Below, piece after piece: positions 34,743 to 45,547 of a DNA stretch of 64,000 bases. The stretch comes from Streptomyces omiyaensis (GTDB lineage Bacteria; Actinomycetota; Actinomycetes; Streptomycetales; Streptomycetaceae): the NCBI RefSeq assembly GCF_014650895.1, contig NZ_BMVV01000003.1:248001-312000 (forward strand), written 5' to 3'. A program made the translations under genes and the position numbers. Each line of letters begins with the position of its first letter. Position 1 is the first letter of the stretch. The notes under the pieces were generated by a model. That model saw only the letters and a list, made by a program, of their open reading frames with translations, made no database searches and was not told the origin of the DNA.

Positions 34743-34827
34743 GCGTGAGAATGGGCCCACTCGCGTCGCGTGTCGGTCCGCGCTCGAAAGCGGAGACATG
34801 GAGGCAAGAGGACGGTAGGGACGGCAG

Positions 34828-35176
34828 TTGCCTCTCGACTTCAACGCCCCGATCACCGAAGAGTTCCGCACCGACGCCGGACGCCTCGGCGGCCCCTTCG
34901 AGGGATGGGTGCTCCTTCTCCTCGCCACCGCCGGCGCCGGGCCCGGACCGGCCGGACGCCCTCGCCGACGAGCCGGTGAGGACCCACGACCGGCTGCGCG
35001 CCGGACCCACCACCTGCCCGCGAGTCCCGCACGGCCTGCGCGCGCAGCCCGCCCGGGTCGACGGGACCGGGCCGGAGGAGCCGCGCCCGGAGTCCGGCCG
35101 GCCGCGGGTGGAGCCGGAGGCGCACCTCCCGTACCGGGAGGCGGAGGGCGTGCCGCCGCTCCGGCCGGCCGGCTGA
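34828..35176 (+). pseudogene. decayed nitroreductase-like (DDN family) gene
   Basis: From a TTG at 34828 the frame reads PLDFNAPITEEFR, then GRLGGPFEG and LLLATAGA, which is the N-terminus of the deazaflavin-dependent nitroreductase (DDN/Rv3547-like) family. After about 35 residues the expected TxGARSGRPR and active core are missing and the reading continues only as Arg/Pro/Ala-rich sequence. A second frame ending at 35176 keeps high third-position GC but matches nothing I know. The family needs roughly 130-150 residues. I read this as a gene broken by deletion and frameshift. Limits are approximate. The rest of 34643-35234 holds a terminator and the merR promoter. Confidence 0.55.
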
Positions 35177-35196
35177 CCTTCCGCCGTTCCTTCCCC

Positions 35197-35227
35197 TTGC
35201 CCTGACGCCGACGTCAACGCGTACGTT
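35197..35227 (+). promoter_or_regulatory. MerR-type promoter with 19-bp spacer
   Basis: TTGCCC (35197-35202), 19-bp spacer, TACGTT (35222-35227). The long spacer, with the dyad TGACG-CCGA-CGTCA (35203-35216) inside it, is the hallmark of promoters that MerR proteins activate by DNA distortion. The ATG at 35235 is 7 bp after the -10 box, so the message is probably leaderless. Confidence 0.65.
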
Positions 35228-35234
35228 CGTCGCC

Positions 35235-35651
35235 ATGCGCATCGGAGAGCTGGCCGAGCGGGCCGGGACGACCACGCGGACCCTGCGGTACTACGAGTCC
35301 CGTGGTCTCCTGCCCGCCCGGCGCACGGAACAGGGCCACCGCGTCTACGACGAGGGCGACCTGCGGCTGCTGCGGGAGATCCGGACCCTCCAGGACTTCG
35401 GGTTCGGGCTGGAGGAGACCCGGCCGTTCGTGGACTGCCTGCGGGCCGGCCACCCGGCCGGGGACTCCTGCCCGGCGTCGGTCGCGGTCTACCGCCGCAA
35501 GCTCGGCGAGCTGGACGCGCTGCTCGGCCGCCTCCAGGAGGCACGCGACCAGGTGGCCGTCCAGCTGCTGCGGGCCGAGGCGGAGCTGCCCTCGGGTCCG
35601 GCCCCCCGGTGCGAGCTCGGCACGGAGACGACAGCGAGCACGGAGGAGTGA
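35235..35651 (+). CDS. MerR-family transcriptional regulator
   Basis: A 138-residue MerR protein. MRIGELAERAGTTTRTLRYY and ESRGLLPARRTEQGHRVY are the winged helix-turn-helix, followed by the long dimerisation helix. The effector end has Cys68 and Cys79 (PFVDCL, GDSCPA) and a third Cys near the C-terminus (APRCEL), which could sense thiol redox state or metal. It is co-transcribed with a thioredoxin gene 5 bp downstream, favouring redox. Its promoter has the 19-bp spacer expected of a MerR-controlled unit, so the pair is probably self-activated. Confidence 0.92.
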   Translation: MRIGELAERAGTTTRTLRYYESRGLLPARRTEQGHRVYDEGDLRLLREIRTLQDFGFGLEETRPFVDCLRAGHPAGDSCPASVAVYRRKLGELDALLGRLQEARDQVAVQLLRAEAELPSGPAPRCELGTETTASTEE

Positions 35652-35656
35652 CGGAG

Positions 35657-36076
35657 ATGACGACGAACCCCGCCCCGGCGAGGAACCCGGCCCCGACGGA
35701 CCCGGCCCCGACGGTCCCGGCCCCGGCGGGGAACCCCGCGCCGGTGGCCGCGGCGACGGTGAAGGTGACCTCGGACGCGGACTTCGCGGCGGACGCCCTG
35801 TCGCCGGGGCCGCCGGTCCTGGTGCAGTTCACGGCCGCCTGGTGCGGCCCCTGCCGCCGGCTGAAGCCGGTGCTCGCCGCGCTCGCGGCGGAGGAGGAGG
35901 GCCGGCTGCGCGTGGTCGAGATCGACGTGGACCACAACCCCGCGACCACCGTCCGCCACGGCGTCCTGGCCACCCCCACCCTGCTCGTCCTCAAGGACGG
36001 CGAGCCGGTGAAGTCGCTGGTCGGGGCCCGCTCGAAGCGGAAGCTCCGACAGGAGCTGGCGGACGTCCTGGACTGA
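35657..36076 (+). CDS. thioredoxin
   Basis: A 139-residue thioredoxin with active site WCGPC (residues 62-66) in FTAAWCGPCRRL and cis-Pro loop LATPTLLVLKDGEP. The first 32 residues are an unusual Pro/Ala/Asn tail with PAP repeats (NPAPARNPAPTDPAPTVPAP) that lacks a signal-peptide core, so the protein is cytoplasmic. ATG 35657 lies 5 bp after the merR stop, with GGAG before it. MerR-thioredoxin operons are common in Streptomyces; the product probably relays thiol stress sensed by the MerR. Confidence 0.92.
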   Translation: MTTNPAPARNPAPTDPAPTVPAPAGNPAPVAAATVKVTSDADFAADALSPGPPVLVQFTAAWCGPCRRLKPVLAALAAEEEGRLRVVEIDVDHNPATTVRHGVLATPTLLVLKDGEPVKSLVGARSKRKLRQELADVLD

Positions 36077-36110
36077 GCGCCCGGGCGCCGGGCCGTGTCA
36101 GACTCGGCCC

Positions 36111-36560
36111 ATGAACCATGATCACGACGCCGTGGGGCTGACCGTCGGGGGCCGCGACCCGGACCTCGCCAAGCTCCTGGACCGCGGCCTCGACGCGTAC
36201 AACTTTGCGGCCACCGGGACCACCGCCGAGGACCAGGGCGAGCTGTCGGTGCGGGCCGTCGACCCGGCGACGGGCGAGACCGTCGGCGGGCTCACCGCCT
36301 GGACCTGGGGCGGACTGCTCGGCATCGACATGCTGTGGGTGCACGAGGACCACCGCCGGGGCCGCTGGGGGAGCCGGCTGCTGCGCGCGGCCGAGGCGGA
36401 GGCCCGCCGGCGCGGCTGCGACCGGGCGGTCGTCTCCTCCTTCACCTTCCAGGCCCCGGACTTCTACCGGCGCCACGGGTACGCGGAGACCGGCCGCACG
36501 CTCGGCATCCCGGGCGGCGCGGAGGACGTCCACTTCCACAAGAGCCTGACCACCCCGTAG
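36111..36560 (+). CDS. GNAT-family N-acetyltransferase
   Basis: A 149-residue GCN5-related acetyltransferase. The acetyl-CoA site is VHEDHRRGRWGSRLLRAAEA (the R/Q-x-x-G-x-G/A type loop), followed by GCDRAVVSSFTFQAPDFYRR and HGYAETGRTLGIPGG, the typical last strands. The substrate is unknown; family members of this length act on small amines, antibiotics or protein termini. It lies 34 bp after the thioredoxin gene and may be read with it. A terminator follows. Confidence 0.9.
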   Translation: MNHDHDAVGLTVGGRDPDLAKLLDRGLDAYNFAATGTTAEDQGELSVRAVDPATGETVGGLTAWTWGGLLGIDMLWVHEDHRRGRWGSRLLRAAEAEARRRGCDRAVVSSFTFQAPDFYRRHGYAETGRTLGIPGGAEDVHFHKSLTTP

Positions 36561-36565
36561 CCGGA

Positions 36566-36592
36566 GGGCCGGGCCCCGCCGGGGCCCGGCCC
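36566..36592 (+). terminator. terminator after the acetyltransferase gene
   Basis: GGGCCGGGCCCC-GCC-GGGGCCCGGCCC, a perfect 12-bp stem 5 bp after the stop codon. Confidence 0.7.
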
Positions 36593-36603
36593 TGCGGGGG
36601 TGC

Positions 36604-36643
36604 TTGACCTTTCCCGGGGAGATGGCGATACGATACGTCTCGT
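36604..36643 (+). promoter_or_regulatory. hydrolase promoter with TetR-type operator
   Basis: TTGACC (36604-36609), 17-bp spacer, GATACG (36627-36632). Overlapping the -10 and start region is the near-palindrome ACGATAC-GTCTCGT (36630-36643, one mismatch), the form many TetR repressors bind. No TetR gene is adjacent, so the controlling protein is elsewhere or the unit was separated from it. Confidence 0.5.
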
Positions 36644-36671
36644 CTTGTTGAGAGAGCGGGAGGAGACCGGC

Positions 36672-37547
36672 ATGATCCGTGGACGGTACGTGGACGTGGA
36701 GCCCGGCGTACGGCTCTGGGCCGAGGAGCGCGGCGACGCCGACCGCCCCCCGCTGCTCCTGGTCATGGGCGCGCAGGCGTCCGGGCTCGCCTGGCCCGAC
36801 GGGCTGGTCGAGCTGCTGGCCGCCCGCCACCGGGTGATCCGCTACGACCACCGCGACACCGGCCGCTCCACCTGGGCCTTCGACGAGAACCCCTATCCGC
36901 TGAGCCGGCTCGCCGAGGACGCCGTCGCCGTCCTGGACGCCTTCGGGGTCGAGCGGGCCCACGTCGTCGGGATGTCCCTCGGCGGGCTGCTCACCCAGCT
37001 CCTCGTCGCCGACCACCCGGACCGGCTGCTCGGCGCCACCGTCATCGGCACCGCCGCGCTCAGCGCCACCCCGTACGTCCGTCCCGACGGGGTCAGGGTC
37101 CCGGTGGAGGAGCTGCCCGGCCCGGCGCGGCACCTGCTGGAGTTCTGGTCCCTCCCCGAGGAGGACCGGGACCCGGAGGCGGAGCTGGACCACCGGGTCG
37201 AGCACTGGCGGGCCCTCGCCGGCGACGGCCTCCCCTTCGACGCGGACTGGTTCCGCGCGCAGGAGCGGGCGATCGTCGCCCACACCGGACACCACCGGCC
37301 CGGCACCGCCCACGCCCGCGCCGACGCCTCCGGACTGCTCCGCACCGACGAGCTGGCCGCCACCGCCGTGCCCGTCCTGGTGATCTCCGCGCCGGCCGAG
37401 CCGGTCGCCCCGCCGCCGCACGCCGAGCACCTCGCCCAGGTGGTCCGCGGCGCCCGGCTCGCCGAGATCCCCGGCATGGGCCACGCCCTGCCCCCGGCGG
37501 TGCACGCACCGCTGGCACGGGCCGTCCTCCGGCACGCCGGGGCCTGA
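36672..37547 (+). CDS. alpha/beta hydrolase
   Basis: A 291-residue alpha/beta-fold hydrolase. The oxyanion segment is LLLVMGAQASGLAWPDG, the Asp of RYDHRDTGRSTW is typical of the esterase/epoxide group, and the nucleophile elbow GMSLGGLLTQLL carries the catalytic Ser. The acid and His lie in VLVISAPAEPVAPPPHAEH and IPGMGHALP. The cap domain is short. ATG 36672 follows GGGAGGAGA. This subgroup often works on aromatic or macrolide esters, but substrate cannot be read. It has a candidate TetR-regulated promoter. Confidence 0.9.
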   Translation: MIRGRYVDVEPGVRLWAEERGDADRPPLLLVMGAQASGLAWPDGLVELLAARHRVIRYDHRDTGRSTWAFDENPYPLSRLAEDAVAVLDAFGVERAHVVGMSLGGLLTQLLVADHPDRLLGATVIGTAALSATPYVRPDGVRVPVEELPGPARHLLEFWSLPEEDRDPEAELDHRVEHWRALAGDGLPFDADWFRAQERAIVAHTGHHRPGTAHARADASGLLRTDELAATAVPVLVISAPAEPVAPPPHAEHLAQVVRGARLAEIPGMGHALPPAVHAPLARAVLRHAGA

Positions 37548-37588
37548 CCGAATATCCTGGAAGAGCGCACAAAAATACCCCGGCTGAA

Positions 37589-37619
37589 TTGACAGTCGGG
37601 GTGGTGCGGCGTCTATATT
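37589..37619 (+). promoter_or_regulatory. strong AT-rich promoter of the HelD/HelR gene
   Basis: Consensus TTGACA (37589-37594) and TATATT (37614-37619), spacer 19 bp (18 bp if CTATAT is used). ACCCCG (37577-37582) and CGGGGT (37597-37602) form an inverted repeat around the -35 box. A leader of about 90 nt precedes the TTG start. I did not find the rifamycin-associated element known upstream of some HelR genes. Confidence 0.6.
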
Positions 37620-37717
37620 GATGAATTCCGTGTGCTTGCCGACGGTTTGCGTCAGCTTATGTCCGGCGAATTCGCGGAGCATTTCACTAAAGGCACTGTA
37701 TCGCGCTGGGAGTCGAA

Positions 37718-39952
37718 TTGTCAACCGAGCCAATTCGGGACGAGCAGAAATTCATCACCTCGCTCTACGCGCGGCTCGACGATCTGCGGGACCGGGCCGA
37801 GGCCGCCGTCGGCGCGGCCCTCGGCACGCCGGGGACCGGGAGCGCGCAGTCGCGCCTGGAGCGGGACATCATGGTGGCCGAGCAGTCCGGGCTGCTCGCC
37901 GCGTTCAACGCCGGCGAGACCGGACTCTGCTTCGGGCGGCTGGTCTTCCGGGACGGACGCGACCACCACATCGGGCGCATCGGCCTGCGCGAGGACGACC
38001 CGCGGCGCACCCCGCTCGTCGTCGACTGGCGCGCCGAGGTCGCCCGCCCCTTCTACCTCGCCACCGGCCACGAGCCGATGGGCCTCAGCCGCCGCCGGCA
38101 CATCACCACCCGGGGCCGCGAGGTCGTCTCGCTCCACGACGAGGTGCTGGACCTCGCCGACCGCACCCGCTCCGGGCACGAGGGCCGGGACGCCGACGAG
38201 GTGCTCCTCGCCGCGCTCGACGCCGCCCGCACCGGCCGCATGCACGACATCGTGCAGACCATCCAGGCCGAGCAGGACGCCATCATCCGCTCCCCGCACG
38301 GCGGCGTCCTCGTCGTCGAGGGCGGTCCCGGCACCGGCAAGACCGCGGTCGCCCTGCACCGGGCCGCGTACCTGCTCTACGCCCACCGCGAGCAGCTCGC
38401 CAAGCGGGCCGTCCTCATCGTCGGCCCCAACCCGGCCTTCCTCGGCTACATCGGCAACGTGCTGCCCTCGCTCGGCGAGACCGGCGTCCTGCTCGCCACT
38501 CCCGGCGAGCTCTACCCGGGCGTCCGCGCCACCGCCGCCGACGCCCCCCGCGCCGCCGCGGTGAAGGGCGACGTCCGGATGGCCGAGGCGCTGGCGGCGG
38601 CCGTGCGCGACCGGCAGCAGGTCCCCGGGCGCGGCGCGCCGCTCGTCGTCCCGCACGAGGACGGCGACCTGGTCCTCGACTGGGACATGGCCCTGGAGGC
38701 CCGTCACAAGGCCCGCGAGACCGCCCTCCCGCACAACCTCGCCCGCCCCTACTTCGCCTTCCGGATCCTCGACGCGCTCGCCGCGCAGCTCGCCGACCGG
38801 ATCGGCGCCGACCCCTACGGCGGTCCCAACTTCCTCGGCCCCGACGACATCGCCCTGCTCGCCAAGGGCATCGCCGCCAACCCCGACGTGCACGCGGCCA
38901 TCGACTCGCTCTGGCCCGAACTCACCCCCGAGGACTTCCTCGCCGACTTCCTCGCCGAGCCCACCCACCTCCCCGAGGAGGACGCGGCCGCGATCCGGCG
39001 CGACGGCGGCGCGTGGACCCCCGGCGACGTACCGCTCCTCGACGAGGCCGCCGAGCTCCTCGGCCACGACGACTCCGCGGCCCGTGCCGCCCAGGAGGCC
39101 GAGCGGCAGCGGCGGGTGCAGTACGCGCAGGGGGTCCTGGACGTCTCCTTCGCCTCGCGCACCTACGAGTTCGAGGACAAGGAGGAGCTCGACGAGGACG
39201 CCTCCGAGGTGCTGTCCGCCCACGACATCATCGACGCCGAGCGGTTCGCCGAGCGGCAGGAGGAGGCCGACCACCGCACCGCCGCGGAGCGGGCCGCCGC
39301 CGACCGCACCTGGGCCTTCGGCCACATCATCGTCGACGAGGCGCAGGAGCTGTCCGCGATGCAGTGGCGGCTCCTGATGCGCCGCAGCCCCACCCGCTCG
39401 ATGACCCTGGTCGGCGACCCCGCCCAGACCGGCGACCCGGCCGGCGTCGGCGCGTGGCAGGCGATCCTCGCCCCGCACGTGCAGGACCGCTGGCAGCACG
39501 TGCGGCTCGGGGTCAACTACCGCACGCCCGCCGAGATCATGGCGGTCGCCGCCGCGGTGCGCCGCCGGGACGACCCCGCCTTCGAGCCGCCCGGCTCGGT
39601 CCGCTCCACCGGCGTCGAGCCCTGGGACCGGACCGTCGAGGACCCGGTCGAGGAGACCGCCGCCGCGGTCGCGGCCGAGGCCCGCCACGAGGGCCGGCTC
39701 GCCGTGATCGCCCCGGCGGAGCTGCTCCCCGCCCTGGCCGGGGCCCTCCCCGACGCCTCCCACGGCCCGGCGCCCGACCTCACCCGCCCGGTGGTCCTCC
39801 TCGACCCCCGCCAGGCGAAGGGCCTGGAGTTCGACACGGTCCTCGTCGTCGACCCGGAGGCCGTCCGGGCCGGCTCCCCGCACGGTACGAACGACCTGTA
39901 CGTGGCGCTGACCCGGGCGACCCAGCGGCTCGGGATCGTCAGGCGGGCCTGA
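37718..39952 (+). CDS. HelD/HelR-family RNA polymerase-associated ATPase
   Basis: A 744-residue UvrD-like superfamily 1 protein. The N-terminal coiled-coil ([20 protein letters not shown]) is the arm that HelD proteins push into the RNA polymerase secondary channel. Walker A GGPGTGKT is at 202-209, Walker B DEAQ at 540-543, then [41 protein letters not shown] and [13 protein letters not shown]. An acidic loop ([20 protein letters not shown]) sits where the primary-channel loop of the family lies. Such proteins strip stalled polymerase from DNA, and the HelR group gives rifamycin tolerance. TTG 37718 is the start (S-T-E-P-I-R). The end overlaps glgB by 14 bp. Confidence 0.88.
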   Translation: MSTEPIRDEQKFITSLYARLDDLRDRAEAAVGAALGTPGTGSAQSRLERDIMVAEQSGLLAAFNAGETGLCFGRLVFRDGRDHHIGRIGLREDDPRRTPLVVDWRAEVARPFYLATGHEPMGLSRRRHITTRGREVVSLHDEVLDLADRTRSGHEGRDADEVLLAALDAARTGRMHDIVQTIQAEQDAIIRSPHGGVLVVEGGPGTGKTAVALHRAAYLLYAHREQLAKRAVLIVGPNPAFLGYIGNVLPSLGETGVLLATPGELYPGVRATAADAPRAAAVKGDVRMAEALAAAVRDRQQVPGRGAPLVVPHEDGDLVLDWDMALEARHKARETALPHNLARPYFAFRILDALAAQLADRIGADPYGGPNFLGPDDIALLAKGIAANPDVHAAIDSLWPELTPEDFLADFLAEPTHLPEEDAAAIRRDGGAWTPGDVPLLDEAAELLGHDDSAARAAQEAERQRRVQYAQGVLDVSFASRTYEFEDKEELDEDASEVLSAHDIIDAERFAERQEEADHRTAAERAAADRTWAFGHIIVDEAQELSAMQWRLLMRRSPTRSMTLVGDPAQTGDPAGVGAWQAILAPHVQDRWQHVRLGVNYRTPAEIMAVAAAVRRRDDPAFEPPGSVRSTGVEPWDRTVEDPVEETAAAVAAEARHEGRLAVIAPAELLPALAGALPDASHGPAPDLTRPVVLLDPRQAKGLEFDTVLVVDPEAVRAGSPHGTNDLYVALTRATQRLGIVRRA

Positions 39953-42152
39953 GCCAGACCGTCGCGAGCGGCGGCAGCGTCGTCCGGATGCTCGCCGAGC
40001 GCCCGTGCCACGGCACCGACTCGGTCTTCACCGGGTCGGTGCCGACCACGTCCGAGCCGCCGTACCGGGAGGCGTCGGTGTTGAGCACCTCGCCCCACGC
40101 GGCGAAGGCGTCCGGCACCCCGAGCCGGTAGTCGTGCCGGACGACGGGGGAGAAGTTGCAGACGGCGAGCAGCGGGGAGCCGAAGGCGTCGTAGCGCAGG
40201 AAGGCGAGGACGTTGTCGTCGGCCGCGTCCCCGGCCACCCACTGGAAGCCCTCCGGCGCGGTGTCGCGCTCCCACAGCGCGGGGGTCGCCGTGTAGACCC
40301 GGTTCAGGTCCCGCACCAGGTCCTTCACGCCCCGGTGGTCGGCCTCCGCCCCGTACGCCGGGTCGAGCAGCCACCACTCCGGCCCGTGGTCCGCCGACCA
40401 CTCCGAGCCCTGGGCGAACTCCTGCCCCATGAAGAGGAGTTGCTTGCCGGGGTGGGCCCACATGAAGCCCAGGTAGGCCCGGTGGTTGGCGCGCTGCTGC
40501 CACCAGTCGCCGGGCATCTTCGACACCAGCGCCCGCTTGCCGTGCACCACCTCGTCGTGCGAGATCGGCAGGATGTAGTTCTCGCTGTACGCGTACACCA
40601 TCGAGAAGGTCATCTCGTGGTGGTGGTACCTGCGGTGCACCGCCTCCTTCTCCATGTACTGGAGCGAGTCGTGCATCCAGCCCATGTTCCACTTCATGCC
40701 GAAGCCGAGGCCGCCGAAGCCTCCGGGGCCGACCAGGTCCGTCGCCCTGGTCACGCCGTCCCAGGCGGTCGACTCCTCGGCGAAGGTCACGATCCCGGGG
40801 CAGCGGCGGTAGACGGTGGCGTTCATCTCCTGGAGGAAGGCCACCGCGTCCAGGTTCTCCCGCCCGCCGTGCTCGTTGGGCAGCCACTCGCCGTACTCGC
40901 GGGAGTAGTCCAGGTAGAGCATCGAGGCCACCGCGTCGACCCGCAGCCCGTCGATGTGGAACTCCTGGCACCAGTAGACCGCGTTGGCCACCAGGAAGTT
41001 CCGCACCTCCTTGCGGCCGTAGTCGAACTCCAGGGTCCCCCAGTCCGGGTGGTGCGAGCGGCGCGGATCCGGGTGCTCGTAGAGGGGCCGCCCGTCGAAC
41101 TCGGCGAGCGCCCACTCGTCCTTCGGGAAGTGGGCCGGCACCCAGTCCATGAGCACGCCGATGCCCGCCCGGTGCAGCGCGTCCACCAGGAACCGGAAGT
41201 CGTCCGGGGTGCCCAGGCGGGCGGTCGGCGCGTAGAAGCCGGTGACCTGGTAGCCCCAGGAGCCGCCGAAGGGGTGCTCGGTGACGGGCATGAACTCGAC
41301 GTGGGTGAAGCCGAGTTCCGCCAGGTAGGCGGGGAGCTCGACGGCGAGCTCGCGGTAGGTCAGACCGGGGCGCCAGGACGCCAGGTGGAGCTCGTAGACG
41401 GAGATCGGCGCCTCGTGCGGCGGCCGGGCCCCGCGCCGGGCCATCCACTCGGCGTCGTCCCACGCGTAGTGCGACTCGGTGACGATCGAGGCGGTCCGCG
41501 GCGGGCACTCGGTGCGCCGGGCCATCGGGTCGGCGCGGACGGTGTGCGAGCCGTCGGGCCGGGTGATGTCGTACTTGTAGACCGCGCCCTCCCCGACCCC
41601 GGGCACGAACAGCTCCCACACGCCGGTCGAGCCGAGCGAGCGCATCGGCAGCCCGGTGCCGTCCCAGTGGGTGAAGTCGCCGGTGACGCGGACGCCCCGG
41701 GCGTTCGGCGCCCAGACGGCGAAGCGGGTGCCGGTCACCCCGCCGTGGGTCATCACCCGGGACCCCAGCGCCGTCCACAGCTCCTCGTGCCGGCCCTCGC
41801 CGATCAGGTGCAGGTCCAGCTCGCCGAGGGACGGCAGGTGCCGGTAGGGATCCTGGACGGCGACCTCGCTCCCCTCGTACCGCACGCGCAGCTCGTAGGC
41901 CGGGACCTTCCGCAGCAGCGGCACGAGCGCCGCGAAGAGGCCGTCGCCCTCGTCGAGCAGCTCGACCGTCCGCCCCTTCGGCAGCAGGGCCGTCACCCCC
42001 TGCGCCCAGGGCCGGAGCACCCGGACGACGACCCCGCCCTTCACCGGGTGGGCGCCGAGCAGCGCGTGCGGGTCGTGGTGCTCCCCGGCGAGCAGCCGCG
42101 CGCGCTCGCCGGGGTCGAGCGGGGGCGCCGGGCGGGGCGTCTTCGCGGTCAC
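39939..42152 (-). CDS. glgB: 1,4-alpha-glucan branching enzyme
   Basis: A 737-residue GH13 branching enzyme adding alpha-1,6 branches to the linear glucan made by GlgE. GTG 42152 follows AGGAGG. An N-terminal CBM48-type module ([20 protein letters not shown]) precedes a second one ([20 protein letters not shown]). The catalytic barrel has the nucleophile Asp in [16 protein letters not shown], the acid Glu in [12 protein letters not shown] and [14 protein letters not shown]. It is 106 bp after mak in the glgE-treS-mak-glgB cluster. The 3' end overlaps the convergent HelD/HelR gene by 14 bp. Confidence 0.97.
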   Translation of the reverse strand: MTAKTPRPAPPLDPGERARLLAGEHHDPHALLGAHPVKGGVVVRVLRPWAQGVTALLPKGRTVELLDEGDGLFAALVPLLRKVPAYELRVRYEGSEVAVQDPYRHLPSLGELDLHLIGEGRHEELWTALGSRVMTHGGVTGTRFAVWAPNARGVRVTGDFTHWDGTGLPMRSLGSTGVWELFVPGVGEGAVYKYDITRPDGSHTVRADPMARRTECPPRTASIVTESHYAWDDAEWMARRGARPPHEAPISVYELHLASWRPGLTYRELAVELPAYLAELGFTHVEFMPVTEHPFGGSWGYQVTGFYAPTARLGTPDDFRFLVDALHRAGIGVLMDWVPAHFPKDEWALAEFDGRPLYEHPDPRRSHHPDWGTLEFDYGRKEVRNFLVANAVYWCQEFHIDGLRVDAVASMLYLDYSREYGEWLPNEHGGRENLDAVAFLQEMNATVYRRCPGIVTFAEESTAWDGVTRATDLVGPGGFGGLGFGMKWNMGWMHDSLQYMEKEAVHRRYHHHEMTFSMVYAYSENYILPISHDEVVHGKRALVSKMPGDWWQQRANHRAYLGFMWAHPGKQLLFMGQEFAQGSEWSADHGPEWWLLDPAYGAEADHRGVKDLVRDLNRVYTATPALWERDTAPEGFQWVAGDAADDNVLAFLRYDAFGSPLLAVCNFSPVVRHDYRLGVPDAFAAWGEVLNTDASRYGGSDVVGTDPVKTESVPWHGRSASIRTTLPPLATVWLRPA

Positions 42153-42258
42153 GCGAGGCCTCCTGAGAAGTCGAAATGGGTACGAACAAGGCAACTCCCC
42201 GGCCGTCCGTCAGGACACTCCGCCGAACGGGCCATCTCGCCCGCCGGGCTCCCCGCGC

Positions 42259-43608
42259 TCAACGGGCCGCGGCGAGACGCTGGATGGCGGACATGGGGAC
42301 GGGGAGCCAGTCGGGGCGGTGACGGGCCTCGTAGACGACCTCGTAGACCGCCTTGTCGGTCTCGTAGGCGCGCAGGAGCGCCGGGTCGGTGCGCGGGTCC
42401 GCGCCCGCGACCTCGGCGTAGCCGGTGCAGTAGGCGGCCCGGCAGCGGGCCGCCCAGTCGGCGTTCCAGGGCCGGTGGGTGCGGGCCGCGTAGTCGAAGG
42501 AGCGGAGCATCCCGGCGACGTCGCGGACGGTCGGCTGGGGGCGGCGGCGCTCGTCGAGGGGCTTCGCCGGCTCGCCCTCGAAGTCGATGACGGCCCAGGC
42601 GCCGTCGGAGCCGCGCAGGGTCTGCCCGAGGTGCAGGTCGCCGTGGATGCGCTGCACGGTGCCGGCCCCCTCCGCCTCCCCGGCCGCCGCGAAGACGGCC
42701 CGCAGGCCGGGGACGTAGGGCAGGAGCGCGGGGACGGCCTGGGCGGCGGCGTGCAGCCGCCGGTCCATGGCGGCCGCCAGGTCCTCGGTCTCGGTGCGCG
42801 GCAGCCGCTGGGTGGGCAGGGCCCGGGCGAGGGCGAGGTGGACCTCGGCGGTGGCCCGCCCGAGCGACCGCGCCTCGGCGGTGAACTCCCGGCCGGCGGC
42901 CAGCGCGTCGAGCGCGAGGCGCCAGCCGTCGCGGGAGTCGCGCAGGTAGGGCTGGAGCACGCCCAGGGTCGCCGCGCCGGACTCGAACCAGGCGACCGGG
43001 GCCGGTACGCGGGCGCAGCCGGCCCGGTCGAGGGCGAGGGGGAGCTCCAGGTCGGGGTTGGCGCCGGGGCTGACCCGGCGGAAGATCTTGAGGATGTAGG
43101 CGTCGCCGAAGACGAGCGAGGAGTTGGACTGTTCGGCGTCGAGGACCCGGGGGGCGAGCGCTCCGGGCAGCGGGCGGGTGGCGTGGAAGCGGAGCGGTCC
43201 GGTGCGGCCGGGGGAGCGCAGCCGCTCGTAGAGCAGCCCGGCGAGGCGCGGATCGCGCAGTCCCTCGTAGAGGGCGCGGCCGGCCAGCGGGCCCTGCCGG
43301 ACGCGTCCGATGAGGGCGGGGGCGAGGCGTGGCGGGAGCTGGCTCCGCACGCCGAGGAGGAGCTGGTAGCAGTCGGCGGGTTCGCCGGCCGGACGGCCGG
43401 GCTGTTCGACCCGCAGCAGGAGGTGGAGGAGTCCGGGTCCGGCGCCGTCCAGGGGGAGCAGCTCGGTGGCCGCGTCCAGGGTGAATCCGGTGACCCGGCG
43501 GCCCTTGCCCGCGAACCAGCGCTGCCGTGGCAGCCATTCGTGGAGCAGGGGCGTGAGGGACGGAAGGAGGGCGTCCGGGGCCCGGGTGGTGGATGCGGTC
43601 TCCGGCAT
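42259..43608 (-). CDS. mak: maltokinase (Pep2/Mak)
   Basis: A 449-residue maltokinase, phosphorylating maltose to maltose 1-phosphate for GlgE. The N-terminal lobe (EWLPRQRWFAGKGRRVTGF) is the family cap; the kinase core has the catalytic loop RIHGDLHLGQTL and Mg-binding AVIDFEGEPAKPLDERR. ATG 43608 is preceded by AAAGGA. The gene is not fused to treS; a 244-bp gap with a phased repeat separates them. In related actinobacteria TreS and Mak form one complex that channels maltose, and the gene order here supports that. Confidence 0.95.
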   Translation of the reverse strand: MPETASTTRAPDALLPSLTPLLHEWLPRQRWFAGKGRRVTGFTLDAATELLPLDGAGPGLLHLLLRVEQPGRPAGEPADCYQLLLGVRSQLPPRLAPALIGRVRQGPLAGRALYEGLRDPRLAGLLYERLRSPGRTGPLRFHATRPLPGALAPRVLDAEQSNSSLVFGDAYILKIFRRVSPGANPDLELPLALDRAGCARVPAPVAWFESGAATLGVLQPYLRDSRDGWRLALDALAAGREFTAEARSLGRATAEVHLALARALPTQRLPRTETEDLAAAMDRRLHAAAQAVPALLPYVPGLRAVFAAAGEAEGAGTVQRIHGDLHLGQTLRGSDGAWAVIDFEGEPAKPLDERRRPQPTVRDVAGMLRSFDYAARTHRPWNADWAARCRAAYCTGYAEVAGADPRTDPALLRAYETDKAVYEVVYEARHRPDWLPVPMSAIQRLAAAR

Positions 43609-43730
43609 GGCATCGCGTCCTTTCCCCGGGGCGCGCAATGGGATGTCGTAAGCGTTCAAATGCGCAGATTGTCCCGGATGGCGGCTGGGGCTGTCCGGAT
43701 GTGCGGGACGTGTCGGAAAGGGAAGATCCG

Positions 43731-43770
43731 TATGGATGGACCGGGATGGAGCGGGATGGACCACGATGGA
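43731..43770. repeat. four 10-bp phased repeats with GATGGA core
   Basis: TATGGATGGA, CCGGGATGGA, GCGGGATGGA and CCACGATGGA follow each other without gaps, so GATGGA recurs every 10 bp, about one DNA helical turn. It lies in the 244-bp gap between treS and mak. It may be a binding array for a regulator controlling mak-glgB, or an RNA element between the two coding regions. Confidence 0.6.
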
Positions 43771-43852
43771 CCCGGTTCGTGTGTGGGACACAGTTCCCAG
43801 GGTGGGGCGGCGGAAACCGCCCCACCCCGACGGAGGCCGAAACGGCCGTCCC

Positions 43853-45543
<1,691 letters not shown>

Positions 45544-45547
<4 letters not shown>

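Noticed and set aside
37548..37717. Rifamycin-associated element upstream of the HelD/HelR gene
   Set aside because: I looked for the conserved GC-rich palindrome and did not find it in this leader.
37721..39883. Minus-strand 720-codon frame opposite the HelD/HelR gene
   Set aside because: Low-complexity Gly/Val/Glu composition; the plus strand has every helicase motif.
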